This document shows, in pieces, positions 44,597-53,177 of a stretch of DNA of 64,000 bases. The DNA comes from Chryseobacterium polytrichastri (GTDB taxonomy: Bacteria > Bacteroidota > Bacteroidia > Flavobacteriales > Weeksellaceae). The translations under genes were made by a program, and so were the position numbers. How positions within the stretch are numbered: position 1 is the stretch's first letter; each line of letters starts with the position of its first letter. Where the stretch lies: contig NZ_FRAV01000018.1 of assembly GCF_900142445.1 (NCBI RefSeq), positions 1 to 64,000 of the forward strand. Direction: 5' to 3'. Below the pieces are notes generated by a model, which had not been told where the DNA came from, made no database searches, and saw nothing but the letters and a program-made list of their open reading frames with translations.

Positions 44597-44633
44597 AAAA
44601 AGCTTCATGAAAATGTTTTCGTGAAGCTTTTTC
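44597..44633 (+). terminator. Terminator after the phosphoesterase fusion gene
   Basis: AAAAAGCTTCA pairs with TGAAGCTTTTT, and the stem extends inward with one wobble. The following 230 bp up to 44867 are AT-rich with only a promoter recognised. Confidence 0.88.
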
Positions 44634-44827
44634 TATTTAAATAATCCTCAATAAAAACTTTTTACATTAAAAAAAAATAAATTTTTCCACTTTTATTTCA
44701 TGAATTAGAGTGCATAAAATAAATATAACCAGCAAAGTAAACATATAATATCAACAATACATATAATACACAACCATAGCTTAATATGTTTAAAATTAAT
44801 TAAAAATACAGATTATATAAAAAAAAT

Positions 44828-44835
44828 TACATTTG
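44828..44835 (+). promoter_or_regulatory. -7 promoter box of the C1q-like surface protein gene
   Basis: A perfect TAcaTTTG lies 32 bp upstream of the ATG at 44868. Confidence 0.6.
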
Positions 44836-44867
44836 CAGCCAGGAAGTTAAAATAAAAAACATATTTG

Positions 44868-45587
44868 ATGAAAAAAAAGCTATTTTGTATGGCATTATTC
44901 GCTGTATCCATAATCTACCATGCGCAAGTGGGTGTACAAACACCAACTCCACAAAATACATTACATGTTAATGGGACGTTACAAGTTGTAAAAGATCTGA
45001 ATGTAGGAGGTGATGCTAAAACGAAAGGAAACTCCGGAAACAAAGGAGAGTTTCTAATGTCCAACGGAGCAGGAAATACTCCCCTCTGGAGAAATATAGA
45101 ATCTGAGAACTTTTTAAAGGTAATTTTCGTTGGTAACAAAACAGATATAAGTCCTAGCAGCGGAAGCTATACAGGTACTGGAACCAATCCTGTAAGCACT
45201 CATGAAAGTTATTCACAAACCTATATCTATAATGTGAGTAATAAAATTGATACAGGCTATCTCACCTACAATTCCAGTAACGGAATATTTACCGTTGTAA
45301 AGCCTGGGTTTTATAATATTGTACCATATATAACCTATGATCTAAGTTTAAATGGGAATGGATATACTGCAGGAACGGCCAACTCTTACATCCAAAAAGT
45401 TTCACCTTCTACCCTATCATTGGCGGCTATCTCAACAGGCCATGGAGAAAGAACACTCGGAATTAATCACAATTTATCTTCTATCTCTTTTTTTAATGCT
45501 GGAGAAACCTTTAGAATACGCTGTCGTTATACCCAAAGCTTCAGATTATCTAGCGGTAATATTCACATCTCTTATCTTACACCATAA
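44868..45587 (+). CDS. Secreted C1q/TNF-like flavobacterial surface protein
   Basis: The 239-residue protein has a signal peptide (to about residue 20, ending YHAQ). The common flavobacterial stalk pattern VGVQTPTPQNTLHVNGTLQV...LNVGG follows, then GNKGEFLMSNGAGNTPLWRN, and a C-terminal beta-sandwich of about 130 residues resembling complement C1q-like domains (YNVSNKIDTGYLTYNS, GIFTVVKPGFYNIVPYI, FRIRCRYTQSF). Proteins of this design are thought to be exported adhesins or surface proteins. A TTG one codon upstream is an alternative start. It is monocistronic, with its own -7 box and terminator. Confidence 0.8.
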   Translation: MKKKLFCMALFAVSIIYHAQVGVQTPTPQNTLHVNGTLQVVKDLNVGGDAKTKGNSGNKGEFLMSNGAGNTPLWRNIESENFLKVIFVGNKTDISPSSGSYTGTGTNPVSTHESYSQTYIYNVSNKIDTGYLTYNSSNGIFTVVKPGFYNIVPYITYDLSLNGNGYTAGTANSYIQKVSPSTLSLAAISTGHGERTLGINHNLSSISFFNAGETFRIRCRYTQSFRLSSGNIHISYLTP

Positions 45588-45616
45588 TTATTCAGCTTCA
45601 TAAGAAGTATATATCC

Positions 45617-45650
45617 AATCCTCGCAAATTATCTTTGCGAGGATTTTATA
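45617..45650 (+). terminator. Terminator after the C1q-like gene
   Basis: AATCCTCGCAAA (45617-45628) pairs perfectly with TTTGCGAGGATT (45634-45645), followed by a T-rich stretch. Confidence 0.9.
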
Positions 45651-45682
45651 TTTAAAGCTTGTTTAAACTAAGTAAATAATTA

Positions 45683-45875
45683 AACCACAAAAGGGGCAAA
45701 AGCTATCTGTATATCTAACCATTGTTTATTTATTAGAAAGCAAAAGCCACTCAAAAGAATAATATTTCGACTCCGCTCAATATGCAAAGATTTTCAAAAA
45801 CTTATGTGCTCTTATTAGCAGTTTAATAATTAACTTGAAATACTAAAGTGTTAATCTTTTGTTTCTCTTGTGGTT
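45683..45875. repeat. MITE-like intergenic element, copy 1 (terminal inverted repeats)
   Basis: The gene-free stretch 45588-45904 holds a 193-bp element. Its ends AACCACAAAAGGGGCAAAAG and, inverted, CTTTTGTTTCTCTTGTGGTT match at 16 of 20 positions. It is homologous along its length to 57428-57617, sharing AAAGCTAT, AATATTTCGA-TCCG-TCAATA and ATGTG-TCTT. It encodes no protein. No target-site duplication could be assigned with confidence. Confidence 0.75.
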
Positions 45876-45904
45876 AAAATAAAAAATTCAAACAAGTTCT
45901 TAAT

Positions 45905-46783
45905 TTAAAAGGAGAATCTATAGACGTTCCCTCCTGTTTTCTTATCTTTTTCATCAGCAATCAGCAATGTCTTATCATCAAGAAAAACAACCGATTCTTT
46001 TTGAGAATTATGATCTAAAGGTATTTTTTGAATTTTAGCTGAATTAAAATTATCTGCCGTAAATCCTGAAAGTACCCGAATATTTTTATGGTTTAACAAT
46101 ACAATTTTATCTTGTGTGCTGTTAATCGTTGCAGAAGTAATCGCCGCATCAGCATATTTGCCATCTAGCTTTAATCTGCCAATCAATTTTGCTTCAAAAT
46201 CTCCTTCTTTATTAGGAACCTTAAAAACTAAGAAAGTCCCGTCAAAACCCTTACTCCTGTTTTTTGTAAAGAGATAAAAATTTCCTTTCATTTCTACGAA
46301 AGCTTCACAGTCATATAATAAATTTGATTTTTTCGGAGGAAATTCCGTCTGCCCTTCATAATGGAATTTTGTAGTCTGGATCGCTTTTGTTGTTTTCTGA
46401 GAAGCATCTTTTAAATCTAATTTCAAGATTGAAAGATTTTGCCTGTCATTATCATTATTTCCAAAATTTCCGATATAGATATTTCCTTGGGTATCTTTTA
46501 TAATATCTTCCCAATCATCATTCTCTGCATTTTCAACAAGAACATCAGCTACCAAATCTCCTTGTGTATTTAGCCCATAAACGACATTCTTATTTCCTTT
46601 ATCTTCTATCACCCAAATTGTTTTTTTATCTGGAGACAAGGTAATCCCTGAAACTTCTTTTAGTTTTTTATGCAAAGAAAATTCTACTTTCAACGTATCT
46701 TCTTTGGGTTGCTCAGTTTGATTTTTAGGATTACACCCTAAAAAAAGCAATGAAGTTATAGCACAAAATATATACATTTTCAT
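45905..46783 (-). CDS. Lipoprotein with beta-propeller-like (SdiA-regulated-like) repeats
   Basis: The 292-residue protein has a lipoprotein signal (TSLLFLGCNPK, Cys17). Repeated beta-blade patterns follow (LKEVSGITLSPDKKTIWVIED, NIYIGNFGNNDNDRQNLSIL, CEAFVEMKGNFYLFTKNRS), which suggest a six-bladed propeller of the SdiA-regulated or NHL type. No catalytic residues are recognised, and the substrate or ligand is unknown. Its start codon shares one base with the mazG stop (TGATG), so it is translationally coupled to mazG. Confidence 0.72.
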   Translation of the reverse strand: MKMYIFCAITSLLFLGCNPKNQTEQPKEDTLKVEFSLHKKLKEVSGITLSPDKKTIWVIEDKGNKNVVYGLNTQGDLVADVLVENAENDDWEDIIKDTQGNIYIGNFGNNDNDRQNLSILKLDLKDASQKTTKAIQTTKFHYEGQTEFPPKKSNLLYDCEAFVEMKGNFYLFTKNRSKGFDGTFLVFKVPNKEGDFEAKLIGRLKLDGKYADAAITSATINSTQDKIVLLNHKNIRVLSGFTADNFNSAKIQKIPLDHNSQKESVVFLDDKTLLIADEKDKKTGGNVYRFSF

Positions 46784-47556
46784 CAGTTTTTATTTAATTT
46801 TTTAGCTTCCTCCCAAAGCACGTCCATTTCTTCCAAAGACAGATCTTCCAACTTTAGATTTTTTTCTAAAGCAATATTTTCCATTTTTTGAAATCTTGAA
46901 ATAAACTTTAAATTGGTTCTTTCCAAAGCAGAATCCGGATTAATTCCTGAAATTCTCGCATAGTTAATTAATGAGAAAAATACATCTCCCAATTCCAGTT
47001 CTTTTTTATCAATATCCGTTTCTGCATGAAATTCGGCTAATTCTTCATCTACTTTTTTCCATGCGTCTTCAGCATCATGAAATTCAAAGCCAATACCTTT
47101 TACCTTATCCTGAATTCGATACGCTTTCACCATACTCGGAAGACTTTTCGGAACACCACCCAAAATAGATTTGTTGCCTTCTTTTAACTTTAATTTTTCC
47201 CAATTCTGTTTTACTTCTTCCTCATCTTTTACTTCTACATCTCCATAAATATGAGGATGGCGGAAGATCAATTTTTTATTTAAAGAATTGATGACATCAG
47301 CGATGTCAAAACTTTCTTTTTCAGAACCTATTTTTGAATAGAAAACAAGATGAAGCAACACATCACCCAATTCCTTTTTGATCTCCTGAAGATCACCCTG
47401 CAAAATGGCATCAGAAAGCTCGTATGTTTCTTCAAGGGTCAAATGACGAAGTGTTTCCAACGTTTGTTTCTGATCCCACGGACATTTTTCTCGCAGGTCA
47501 TCCATGATATCTAATAATCTTCCGAAAGCTTCTAGTTTTTCTTGTTTGGTATTCAT
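46783..47556 (-). CDS. mazG: Nucleoside triphosphate pyrophosphohydrolase MazG
   Basis: The 257-residue enzyme hydrolyses nucleoside triphosphates to monophosphates and pyrophosphate, cleaning the pool of abnormal nucleotides. Two MazG domains are present. The N-terminal one has the metal-binding ExxE...ExxD pattern in LEETYELSDAILQGDLQEIKKELGDVL, and the second has ELAEFHAETDIDKKELELGDVFFSLI. The start at 47556 is preferred over 47571 because a perfect -7 box at 47579-47586 leaves almost no leader for the longer form. Confidence 0.95.
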   Translation of the reverse strand: MNTKQEKLEAFGRLLDIMDDLREKCPWDQKQTLETLRHLTLEETYELSDAILQGDLQEIKKELGDVLLHLVFYSKIGSEKESFDIADVINSLNKKLIFRHPHIYGDVEVKDEEEVKQNWEKLKLKEGNKSILGGVPKSLPSMVKAYRIQDKVKGIGFEFHDAEDAWKKVDEELAEFHAETDIDKKELELGDVFFSLINYARISGINPDSALERTNLKFISRFQKMENIALEKNLKLEDLSLEEMDVLWEEAKKLNKN

Positions 47557-47578
47557 AGTTTGAAAATTCAAAGTATTA

Positions 47579-47586
47579 CAAATTTA
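47579..47586 (-). promoter_or_regulatory. -7 promoter box of mazG
   Basis: A perfect TAaaTTTG on the minus strand, 22 bp upstream of the chosen start codon. Confidence 0.55.
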
Positions 47587-47622
47587 AGAGTAATTTTCAT
47601 ATTTCTCGACATAGGAAACTGT

Positions 47623-47809
47623 AACGTTAAGAAAATGAATTCTATGAACGTTAAGAAAATTCTACTGTTTGAAGCGCGAGACAAATTTATAATTGAATAA
47701 CAAATATTGAATTCGCGCAAGTTTTAGAATTTTTAGAGAATAGACTTCATTTTTAGTGGAAGTTTCCAAGTCTTGAATTTTTCGTTCTTTTGTTTCAAGA
47801 CAAAAGAAC
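47623..47809. repeat. Repeat-rich intergenic segment upstream of mazG
   Basis: The gene-free stretch 47557-47881 contains two direct copies of AACGTTAAGAAAAT (47623-47636 and 47647-47660, 24 bp apart), a GC-richer patch with GCGCGAG and GAATTCGCGCAAG, and a hairpin GTTCTTTTGT/ACAAAAGAAC (47784-47809). It resembles the structured intergenic repeats common in Chryseobacterium-type genomes, an impression from memory. No ORF was seen. Confidence 0.55.
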
Positions 47810-47822
47810 ATTTTAAAATATA

Positions 47823-47857
47823 AAAAGCCTTGTCAAGGAAATCTCAACAAGGCTTTT
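47823..47857. terminator. Terminator downstream of the DUF5606 gene
   Basis: AAAAGCCTTGT (47823-47833) pairs perfectly with ACAAGGCTTTT (47847-47857), with T-rich flanks on both strands. It serves the minus-strand gene ending at 47882. Confidence 0.88.
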
Positions 47858-47881
47858 ATTTTTAACATTCAGAGGGATGAA

Positions 47882-48442
47882 TTATCCCATCTTTCTGTGT
47901 GTACTTTTTGTAGCTGCTTTTGCACCAGATGAAGCTTTTGCTTTTGGAGCAGCAGGCTTATCAGCCTTTGGAGCTGCTTTTTTAGGAGCTTCTTTATCTG
48001 TTAAAGTTACTTCTCCTGTTGTAGGATCTAAAGTTTCAGGTTCAGCTTTTACAAAACTTTCAGGAGTAATGTATCCCGCTTTATGTAAAATATTGTACCA
48101 TTGAGCCAATTTCTTGATATCAGAAGCATATACTCTTTCTGTATCGTAATTAGGAAGAGATGTACCCATGAATTCTTTCAACTCATCATCACTAGATTTA
48201 TGAGAAATAGTTTCCTTATAATCTTGGTTTTTAGCAATATTTTCAAATACTTCAAACAAAGGAACTTCTTTATCAAACGTAAACATCGCGATATTGTCTA
48301 GCAAACTTACTTGGCTAGAGTTCCCAATGCTTACTTTCTTCTTTGAAGTAACATCTTCAATAATAAAACCGTTTCTTAATTGAGAAACTAATTTGTAAAG
48401 TCCTGGTTTTCCAGAGATTGAAATTATTTTTTCTAACAGCAT
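47882..48442 (-). CDS. DUF5606 family protein with Lys/Ala-rich tail
   Basis: The 186-residue protein matches the flavobacterial DUF5606 family: MLLEKIISISGKPGLYKLVSQLRNGFIIED, then SQVSLLDNIAMFTFDKEVPLFEVF and VYASDIKKLAQWYNILHKAGYI. The last ~40 residues are a basic, Ala/Lys/Pro-rich tail (KAAPKADKPAAPKAKASS), resembling histone-H1-like or nucleic-acid-binding tails. The function is unknown. The start at 48442 fits the family N-terminus; the open frame extends 11 codons further. It lies downstream of def on the same strand. Confidence 0.85.
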   Translation of the reverse strand: MLLEKIISISGKPGLYKLVSQLRNGFIIEDVTSKKKVSIGNSSQVSLLDNIAMFTFDKEVPLFEVFENIAKNQDYKETISHKSSDDELKEFMGTSLPNYDTERVYASDIKKLAQWYNILHKAGYITPESFVKAEPETLDPTTGEVTLTDKEAPKKAAPKADKPAAPKAKASSGAKAATKSTHRKMG

Positions 48443-48516
48443 AACTTTATTTTTTGTGAATGTAGCAATCGGCACGAGGCTTTTTGCTGTTTATTATTTT
48501 TTACTTATTCTTCAAA

Positions 48517-49089
48517 CTATTTCGGAAATCTCATTTTATAGCTGATGCTTACATCACCTTGAGAAATCTTTGTTAATTTACCTTTTACCAGTTTCTTTTT
48601 CAAAGAACTTAAGTGGTCGGTAAACAGCGTTCCTTCAATATGGTCATATTCATGTTGAATTACGCGGGCTCTAATATCGGAAAAAGTTTCCGTATGCTTA
48701 ACGAAATTTTCGTCATAATATTCGATAACGATTGTACTTTTTCTCTTAACATCCTCTCTTACATCAGGAATAGAAAGACAACCTTCATTAAATTTCCATT
48801 CTTCACCCGATTCTTCAAGAATTTTAGCGTTAATGAAAACTTTTTTGAAATCTTTCAATTCATCCTTAATATCCTCATAATCTTCATCTTCTGCTAATGG
48901 AGAAACGTCTATGATAAATACGCGGATATCCAGACCAATCTGCGGAGCAGCCAGACCAATTCCGTTAGCACTGTTCATGGTTTCGAACATGCTGTCTATC
49001 AATTCTTGTAAATCGGGATAATTCTTGTCTATATCTTTGCCTACTTTTCTCAAAACAGGATCCCCAAAGGCTCTTATCGGTAAAATCAT
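48517..49089 (-). CDS. def: Peptide deformylase
   Basis: The 190-residue metalloenzyme removes the formyl group from nascent chains. The three conserved motifs are GIGLAAPQIG, EGCLSIP (metal Cys) and QHEYDHIEG (two metal His and the catalytic Glu). It overlaps the upstream ruvX gene by 4 bp and is probably co-transcribed with it. It acts before methionine aminopeptidase (7473-8237). Confidence 0.97.
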   Translation of the reverse strand: MILPIRAFGDPVLRKVGKDIDKNYPDLQELIDSMFETMNSANGIGLAAPQIGLDIRVFIIDVSPLAEDEDYEDIKDELKDFKKVFINAKILEESGEEWKFNEGCLSIPDVREDVKRKSTIVIEYYDENFVKHTETFSDIRARVIQHEYDHIEGTLFTDHLSSLKKKLVKGKLTKISQGDVSISYKMRFPK

Positions 49090-49502
49090 CTTGTTCTTTG
49101 TTCTAAAAAATTTTGCAATATGATGGTTGCACTTACTTTATCTATTAATCCTTTTTCCTGTCTTTGTTTTTTGCTTTTCCCACTTTGAGAAATAAAAAAC
49201 GAAGCCATCTTGGAAGTAAATCTTTCATCTAAACGATGAACGGGAACTTCTGAAAATTCTTTTTTAAATTCTTCTATGAATTTTAGAATATCAGTTTCCA
49301 CCTCGGAAATATTTCCTTTCAAATCTGTGGGAAGCCCCACAACAATGTCATCTACTCTATTTTCATTGAAATATTTTTTCAAAAATTCCATTAAAGATTG
49401 AGTTGGTACCGTATCAAGACCACTCGCAATGATCTTCATATCATCTGTCGCTGCAATACCGCAGCGAGCCTTTCCATAGTCTATTGCAAGGATTTGTCCC
49501 AT
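49086..49502 (-). CDS. ruvX: YqgF/RuvX family putative pre-16S rRNA nuclease
   Basis: The 138-residue RNase H-fold protein shows LAIDYGKARCGIAATD at the N-terminus, VVGLPTDLKGN in the middle and VHRLDERFTSKMA, followed by IDKVSATIILQNFLE with the last acidic residue. The family processes the 5' end of pre-16S rRNA and was earlier called a Holliday junction resolvase. It shares a 4-bp overlap with def, and a perfect -7 box lies just upstream. Confidence 0.95.
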   Translation of the reverse strand: MGQILAIDYGKARCGIAATDDMKIIASGLDTVPTQSLMEFLKKYFNENRVDDIVVGLPTDLKGNISEVETDILKFIEEFKKEFSEVPVHRLDERFTSKMASFFISQSGKSKKQRQEKGLIDKVSATIILQNFLEQRTR

Positions 49503-49509
49503 AGGTTTG

Positions 49510-49517
49510 CAAATTTA
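49510..49517 (-). promoter_or_regulatory. -7 promoter box of ruvX-def
   Basis: A perfect TAaaTTTG on the minus strand, 7 bp from the ruvX start. Confidence 0.6.
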
Positions 49518-49616
49518 GTAAATTTTAATGATTTTATTCATGACGTAGTTTTTTTTATAAATCATGTTTTATTCCATTATTTTTTTTATAATTTTAATCT
49601 TCCAATAAACAAAACT

Positions 49617-50093
49617 ATGAAGAAACTCATTCTTGTAAGACATGCAAAAAGCGACTGGCCTGAAGACACAGAGGATTTCGATAGACCTCTGGCTGACAAA
49701 GGATTAGAAGACGCTAAGAATATGTCACAATTTTTAAAGAACAATCAAATTCCGATAGATTATATGGTATCGAGCCCAGCCGTTCGTGCCCTGAATACCT
49801 GCGAAATTTTCAACCAAACGTATCAATCGGCAATGATAACGGATGAAAAATTATACAATCCTTTGGAAAGAAATTTTGAATCTGCAATCTACAATTTGGA
49901 TGATAATCATGATTCTGTAGCTTTTTTCTCACATAATAATGGGATCTCTAATTTTGCCAACTCTATTTCTGAAGATATCTTTCACTTACCAACCTGCGGA
50001 GTTGCTGGTTTTGAAATTGACTGCAATTCTTGGGCAGAGTTTGATGGAGCACATAAGAAATTATTATTCTTTTATGATCCAGGGAAAATTTAG
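49617..50093 (+). CDS. SixA-like histidine phosphatase
   Basis: The 158-residue protein is a short histidine-acid phosphatase: LILVRHAKSDW with the catalytic RHA, the second conserved Arg in SSPAVRALNTCEIF, and a late His in VAFFSHNNGIS. It resembles E. coli SixA, which acts on phosphohistidine in signalling proteins; the real substrate here is not known. The start at 49617 removes an upstream extension that overlaps ruvX on the other strand. Its end overlaps the start of the interrupted archaemetzincin by 20 bp. Confidence 0.92.
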   Translation: MKKLILVRHAKSDWPEDTEDFDRPLADKGLEDAKNMSQFLKNNQIPIDYMVSSPAVRALNTCEIFNQTYQSAMITDEKLYNPLERNFESAIYNLDDNHDSVAFFSHNNGISNFANSISEDIFHLPTCGVAGFEIDCNSWAEFDGAHKKLLFFYDPGKI

Positions 50094-50964
50094 CTCAATT
50101 TTTAAAATCTTCTTTTTATCAACATTTATATTCCTCTTTTCCTGTGAAAAGAAGGAAAAAAACTATTTTGCTACCATTTCATTAAATGATGTAAAACTTT
50201 CTACGCCCAAGCCGGGCGAATGGAGATATAATCGGGATGAGAAATTCCAAACTTTTGAGGATTTCCAAAAAATGGAAAAAATTAAACCCGAAGCCGGAAA
50301 AAATAGTATTTATTTACAACCCATCGGAACATTCGGCGATTTACAAAAGAAAGAAATTCAACTTACCCAAGAATATCTAAAAATTTATTTCCAGCTTGAA
50401 ACTAAAATTTTACCTGCTTTATCCAATGATATATTTCCAAAATCTGTAAGAAGAATCTTCAAAGACGGACAAGAGCAAATTTTAGCTGGATATGTGCTGG
50501 ATAGTATTTTAATTAAAAGAAAACCAAAAGATGCCGTTGCGTTAATGGGAATCACAGAAAGAGATCTATTTCCCAAACCGGAATGGAACTATGTCTTTGG
50601 ATTAGCTTCTTATCAGGATGGTGTTGCCGTAACCTCGATGTATCGATTTGCAAATGGAAATTTAACCTAATCAAATTTTAATAAAAGCCTCGAAAGATTG
50701 ATAAAAATAAGTTCTCACGAGATCGGGCATATGTTTGGCATCAGCCATTGTGTAAATGCCAATTGTGTAATGAATGGGACCAATCATCTTCCCGAAACAG
50801 ATTCTCATTTTGCAAGAGCATGTTCGCTTTGCCAGCAAAAACTGAGTTCAAGTATTAAATTTAACAATCAAAAAAGATTAGTTGAATTAAGAAATTTCTT
50901 TGAAAAACAACATCTAAATACTGAGCTTACCCGAGCAGAGCAGGATTTAAATTTATTGAAATAA
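50074..50964 (+). pseudogene. Archaemetzincin-like zinc protease gene interrupted by an in-frame stop
   Basis: One reading frame runs from 50074 to 50964 and is broken only by TAA at 50668-50670. The 5' part encodes a lipoprotein signal (FIFLFSCEKKEKN) and the N-terminal archaemetzincin region (PIGTFGDLQKKEI, VALMGITERDLFP, FGLASYQDG). The 3' part continues in the same frame with the zinc-binding SSHEIGHMFGISHC, CVMNG and CSLCQQKL, the family's catalytic and second zinc site. The catalytic half lies after the stop, so the protein is inactive unless the stop is read through, the second half is started internally (TTG 50698), or the base is a sequencing error. It overlaps the phosphatase gene. 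Confidence 0.85.
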
Positions 50965-51002
50965 ATTTCGGATAAAGCCATTCACAAACCACAAAATAAA
51001 AA

Positions 51003-51022
51003 AACGGACTAAAGTCCGTTTC
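51003..51022. terminator. Bidirectional terminator between archaemetzincin and serine hydrolase genes
   Basis: AACGGACT (51003-51010) pairs with AGTCCGTT (51013-51020). A run of A on the left gives a T7 tract for the minus-strand serine hydrolase gene. Confidence 0.85.
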
Positions 51023-51063
51023 TATTGATAAGAGATATTTTAAAATTTCAATTTGTTATCCAA

Positions 51064-52605
51064 TTATTTTCTTTTCAAATCAAGATCATCAAAATCAAAA
51101 CTGAAATCTGTAACATCGGAAATAGGTTTTAGCTTTGCAGACACCGCTTTCCCATTTTCATCGTAATTGAAAATAATATAAGCATCAGCATCGTAACTTC
51201 TGTCATCCCATTTAATAATGAAAGAGTTATTAGAGTATGGAAGGAGTTCCCCTTTTAATCTTGGAGAGTTTTTACATGCAATGGTGTAAGTATTTCCCTT
51301 TTGAGAAATTTCTACATCGCCAAACCAAACATCATCGTATTTACCTACAAACTGTTCGGCTTTAGGTTGAAGGTTTTTATCTTTTTTAAATGACTCCGAT
51401 GTTGCGAAAGCTTCTTTCTTTTGCTTTTCATAAACGGCTTCATTTTTTGTTATTCTCTCGCCATACGTTTTCAACCAATTTCTGTCTGCCACGCCTAAAT
51501 AAGAATCTTTAACCGTATTGGTAATGGTGTTGAAAGCTGCCCCTGACTGTTGGTTGGTTAAAACTACAATTCCTAATTTCAGATCCGGAATTAAAGTAAA
51601 CTGCGTTACTGTACCAATTAATCCGCCTGTATGCTGAACTTGTTTGTGCCCTTTAACATCACTTAAAAACCAACCCATTCCATACCCATAAAAACTGGTA
51701 TCATAAGGGTTTTTCGCGGCTACTCTATCAGGAATCTGTAAGCTCCAAAGCTGTTGAACATTTTTATCTGAAACCAACTTTTTGCCTTCTTTCGTCGTGA
51801 AATTATTTAACAGAAATTCTGCCCAAGTGGTCATATCTACGATGTTACTCATAATTCCACCTGCCGCGTTGGCTGTTTCGTTCCAGTCGTGAGGAACTGC
51901 GATTGATTTCCCATCTACAGGTGCGTGAGCATCAATTTTATTGTTTATTGCCTTTGCTCTGTTATAACTTCCGAAACTTGAGGTCATCCCAACAGGTTTC
52001 ATAATTCTTTGTTCGATAAAATCTGCCCAACTTAATCCCGAAACTCTGTGAATGACTTCTCCGGCAACAATAAACATTACATTGTTATAATCTAAAGTAG
52101 TTCTGAAAGGGTTTTCAGGTTGCAAATATCTTACGTTATGTATAATATCATTTACCGTTAAATTACCTCCTTCAGGGAAAAACATTAAATCGCCCTGTCC
52201 TAAGCCTAGCCCAGCTCTGTGCGTTACTAAATCTTTAATGGTAACATTTTGCGAAACATAAGGATCATACATTTGAAATTCGGGAATATATTTTGAAACC
52301 TTATCATTCCAGTCTAATTTTCCTTCATCTGCTAAAATCGCTAATGCCGTACAGGTAAAGCCTTTTGAGTTGGAAGCAATTCCCACCAACGTATTGGCAT
52401 CCATAGGCTGCTTTGTTGTTAAAGAACGTACGCCTACTCCTTTTGAATAAATCAGTTTTCCATCTTTTACAATTCCGACGGACATTCCTGGAACATCAAA
52501 AGTTTTCAACGTATTCTGGATCAGTTCGTCCAGTTTTTTTTCTTCAACCTGCCCAAAAGAGATCAGAGAGAACAGAATAAAGAACAGAGAAAAGTTATGC
52601 TTCAT
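51064..52605 (-). CDS. Serine hydrolase, beta-lactamase/PBP-like, with C-terminal DUF3471-like domain
   Basis: The 513-residue exported enzyme has a signal peptide (1-18) and the class C beta-lactamase fold: Ser78-x-x-Lys81 in GIASNSKGF, the Tyr-x-Asn in LDYNNVMFIVAGEV, and the KTG-equivalent HTG in QVQHTGGLIGTV. The last ~100 residues form a small beta-domain (FVGKYDDVWFGDVEISQKGN) of the DUF3471 kind. Such proteins are usually peptidases or esterases rather than true beta-lactamases. It is monocistronic and divergent from a GNAT gene, with -7 boxes on both strands between them. Confidence 0.92.
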   Translation of the reverse strand: MKHNFSLFFILFSLISFGQVEEKKLDELIQNTLKTFDVPGMSVGIVKDGKLIYSKGVGVRSLTTKQPMDANTLVGIASNSKGFTCTALAILADEGKLDWNDKVSKYIPEFQMYDPYVSQNVTIKDLVTHRAGLGLGQGDLMFFPEGGNLTVNDIIHNVRYLQPENPFRTTLDYNNVMFIVAGEVIHRVSGLSWADFIEQRIMKPVGMTSSFGSYNRAKAINNKIDAHAPVDGKSIAVPHDWNETANAAGGIMSNIVDMTTWAEFLLNNFTTKEGKKLVSDKNVQQLWSLQIPDRVAAKNPYDTSFYGYGMGWFLSDVKGHKQVQHTGGLIGTVTQFTLIPDLKLGIVVLTNQQSGAAFNTITNTVKDSYLGVADRNWLKTYGERITKNEAVYEKQKKEAFATSESFKKDKNLQPKAEQFVGKYDDVWFGDVEISQKGNTYTIACKNSPRLKGELLPYSNNSFIIKWDDRSYDADAYIIFNYDENGKAVSAKLKPISDVTDFSFDFDDLDLKRK

Positions 52606-52621
52606 TATTTTTAAATTTTCT

Positions 52622-52629
52622 CAAAGTTA
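52622..52629 (-). promoter_or_regulatory. -7 promoter box of the serine hydrolase gene
   Basis: A perfect TAacTTTG on the minus strand, 16 bp before the start codon. Confidence 0.6.
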
Positions 52630-52650
52630 ATCAATTCAACATTTATTGAG

Positions 52651-52658
52651 TAAATTTG
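52651..52658 (+). promoter_or_regulatory. -7 promoter box of the GNAT gene
   Basis: A perfect TAaaTTTG, 28 bp before the GTG start and divergent from the box at 52622. Confidence 0.6.
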
Positions 52659-52686
52659 ATTTTCTATAAACAAAATAAACATTAAC

Positions 52687-53136
52687 GTGAAAATTATTTC
52701 TGTACGACAAAACCCAGAATATAAAGATATTGCTATACAATATTTACAAAAAAGCTGGCCAGATATTTATCCGAAGATGTATGAAGATTGTATCACTCAC
52801 AGTATTGATGCAGAACAGTTTTTACCACAATGGTATCTTTTAGAAAAAGATCATGAAATTATAGGTTGTGCAGGTTTAATAACGAATGATTTCATCAGCC
52901 GAGGAGATTTGTATCCTTGGGTTTGTGCCATTTTTATTGAGGAAAATCATAGAGGAAACAATTACATGTCATTACTATTAGACAAAGCAAAACAAGATAC
53001 CAAGGAAGGCGGTTTTAAATACCTAAACCTTTGTACAGATCATATTGGTTTATACGAAAAATACGGATTTCAATACATTGCTCAGGGGTATCATCCTTGG
53101 GAAGAGGAATCTAGAATCTATCAAATTACTTTATAA
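52687..53136 (+). CDS. GNAT family N-acetyltransferase
   Basis: The 149-residue protein has the GNAT fold. Motif A is in VCAIFIEENHRGNNYMSLLL, which provides the acetyl-CoA pyrophosphate loop (HRGNNYM), and LYEKYGFQYIAQG is the usual late Tyr-containing motif. It starts with GTG at 52687; no ATG in frame gives a complete N-terminal strand. The acceptor substrate is unknown. It is followed 41 bp later by a separate promoter and gene. Confidence 0.88.
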   Translation: MKIISVRQNPEYKDIAIQYLQKSWPDIYPKMYEDCITHSIDAEQFLPQWYLLEKDHEIIGCAGLITNDFISRGDLYPWVCAIFIEENHRGNNYMSLLLDKAKQDTKEGGFKYLNLCTDHIGLYEKYGFQYIAQGYHPWEEESRIYQITL

Positions 53137-53151
53137 AATAATTTCAAAGTT

Positions 53152-53159
53152 TATCTTTG
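53152..53159 (+). promoter_or_regulatory. -7 promoter box of the 53178 gene
   Basis: A perfect TAtcTTTG, 18 bp before the start codon. Confidence 0.6.
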
Positions 53160-53177
53160 CAAAACTAACTCTATATA

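Noticed and set aside
50668..50700. Frameshift in the archaemetzincin gene
   Set aside because: Positions 50668 and 50698 are in the same frame, so a point nonsense change, not an indel, explains the split.
51064..52605. True class C beta-lactamase
   Set aside because: The C-terminal extra domain and HTG in place of KTG fit general serine hydrolases better; resistance cannot be inferred.
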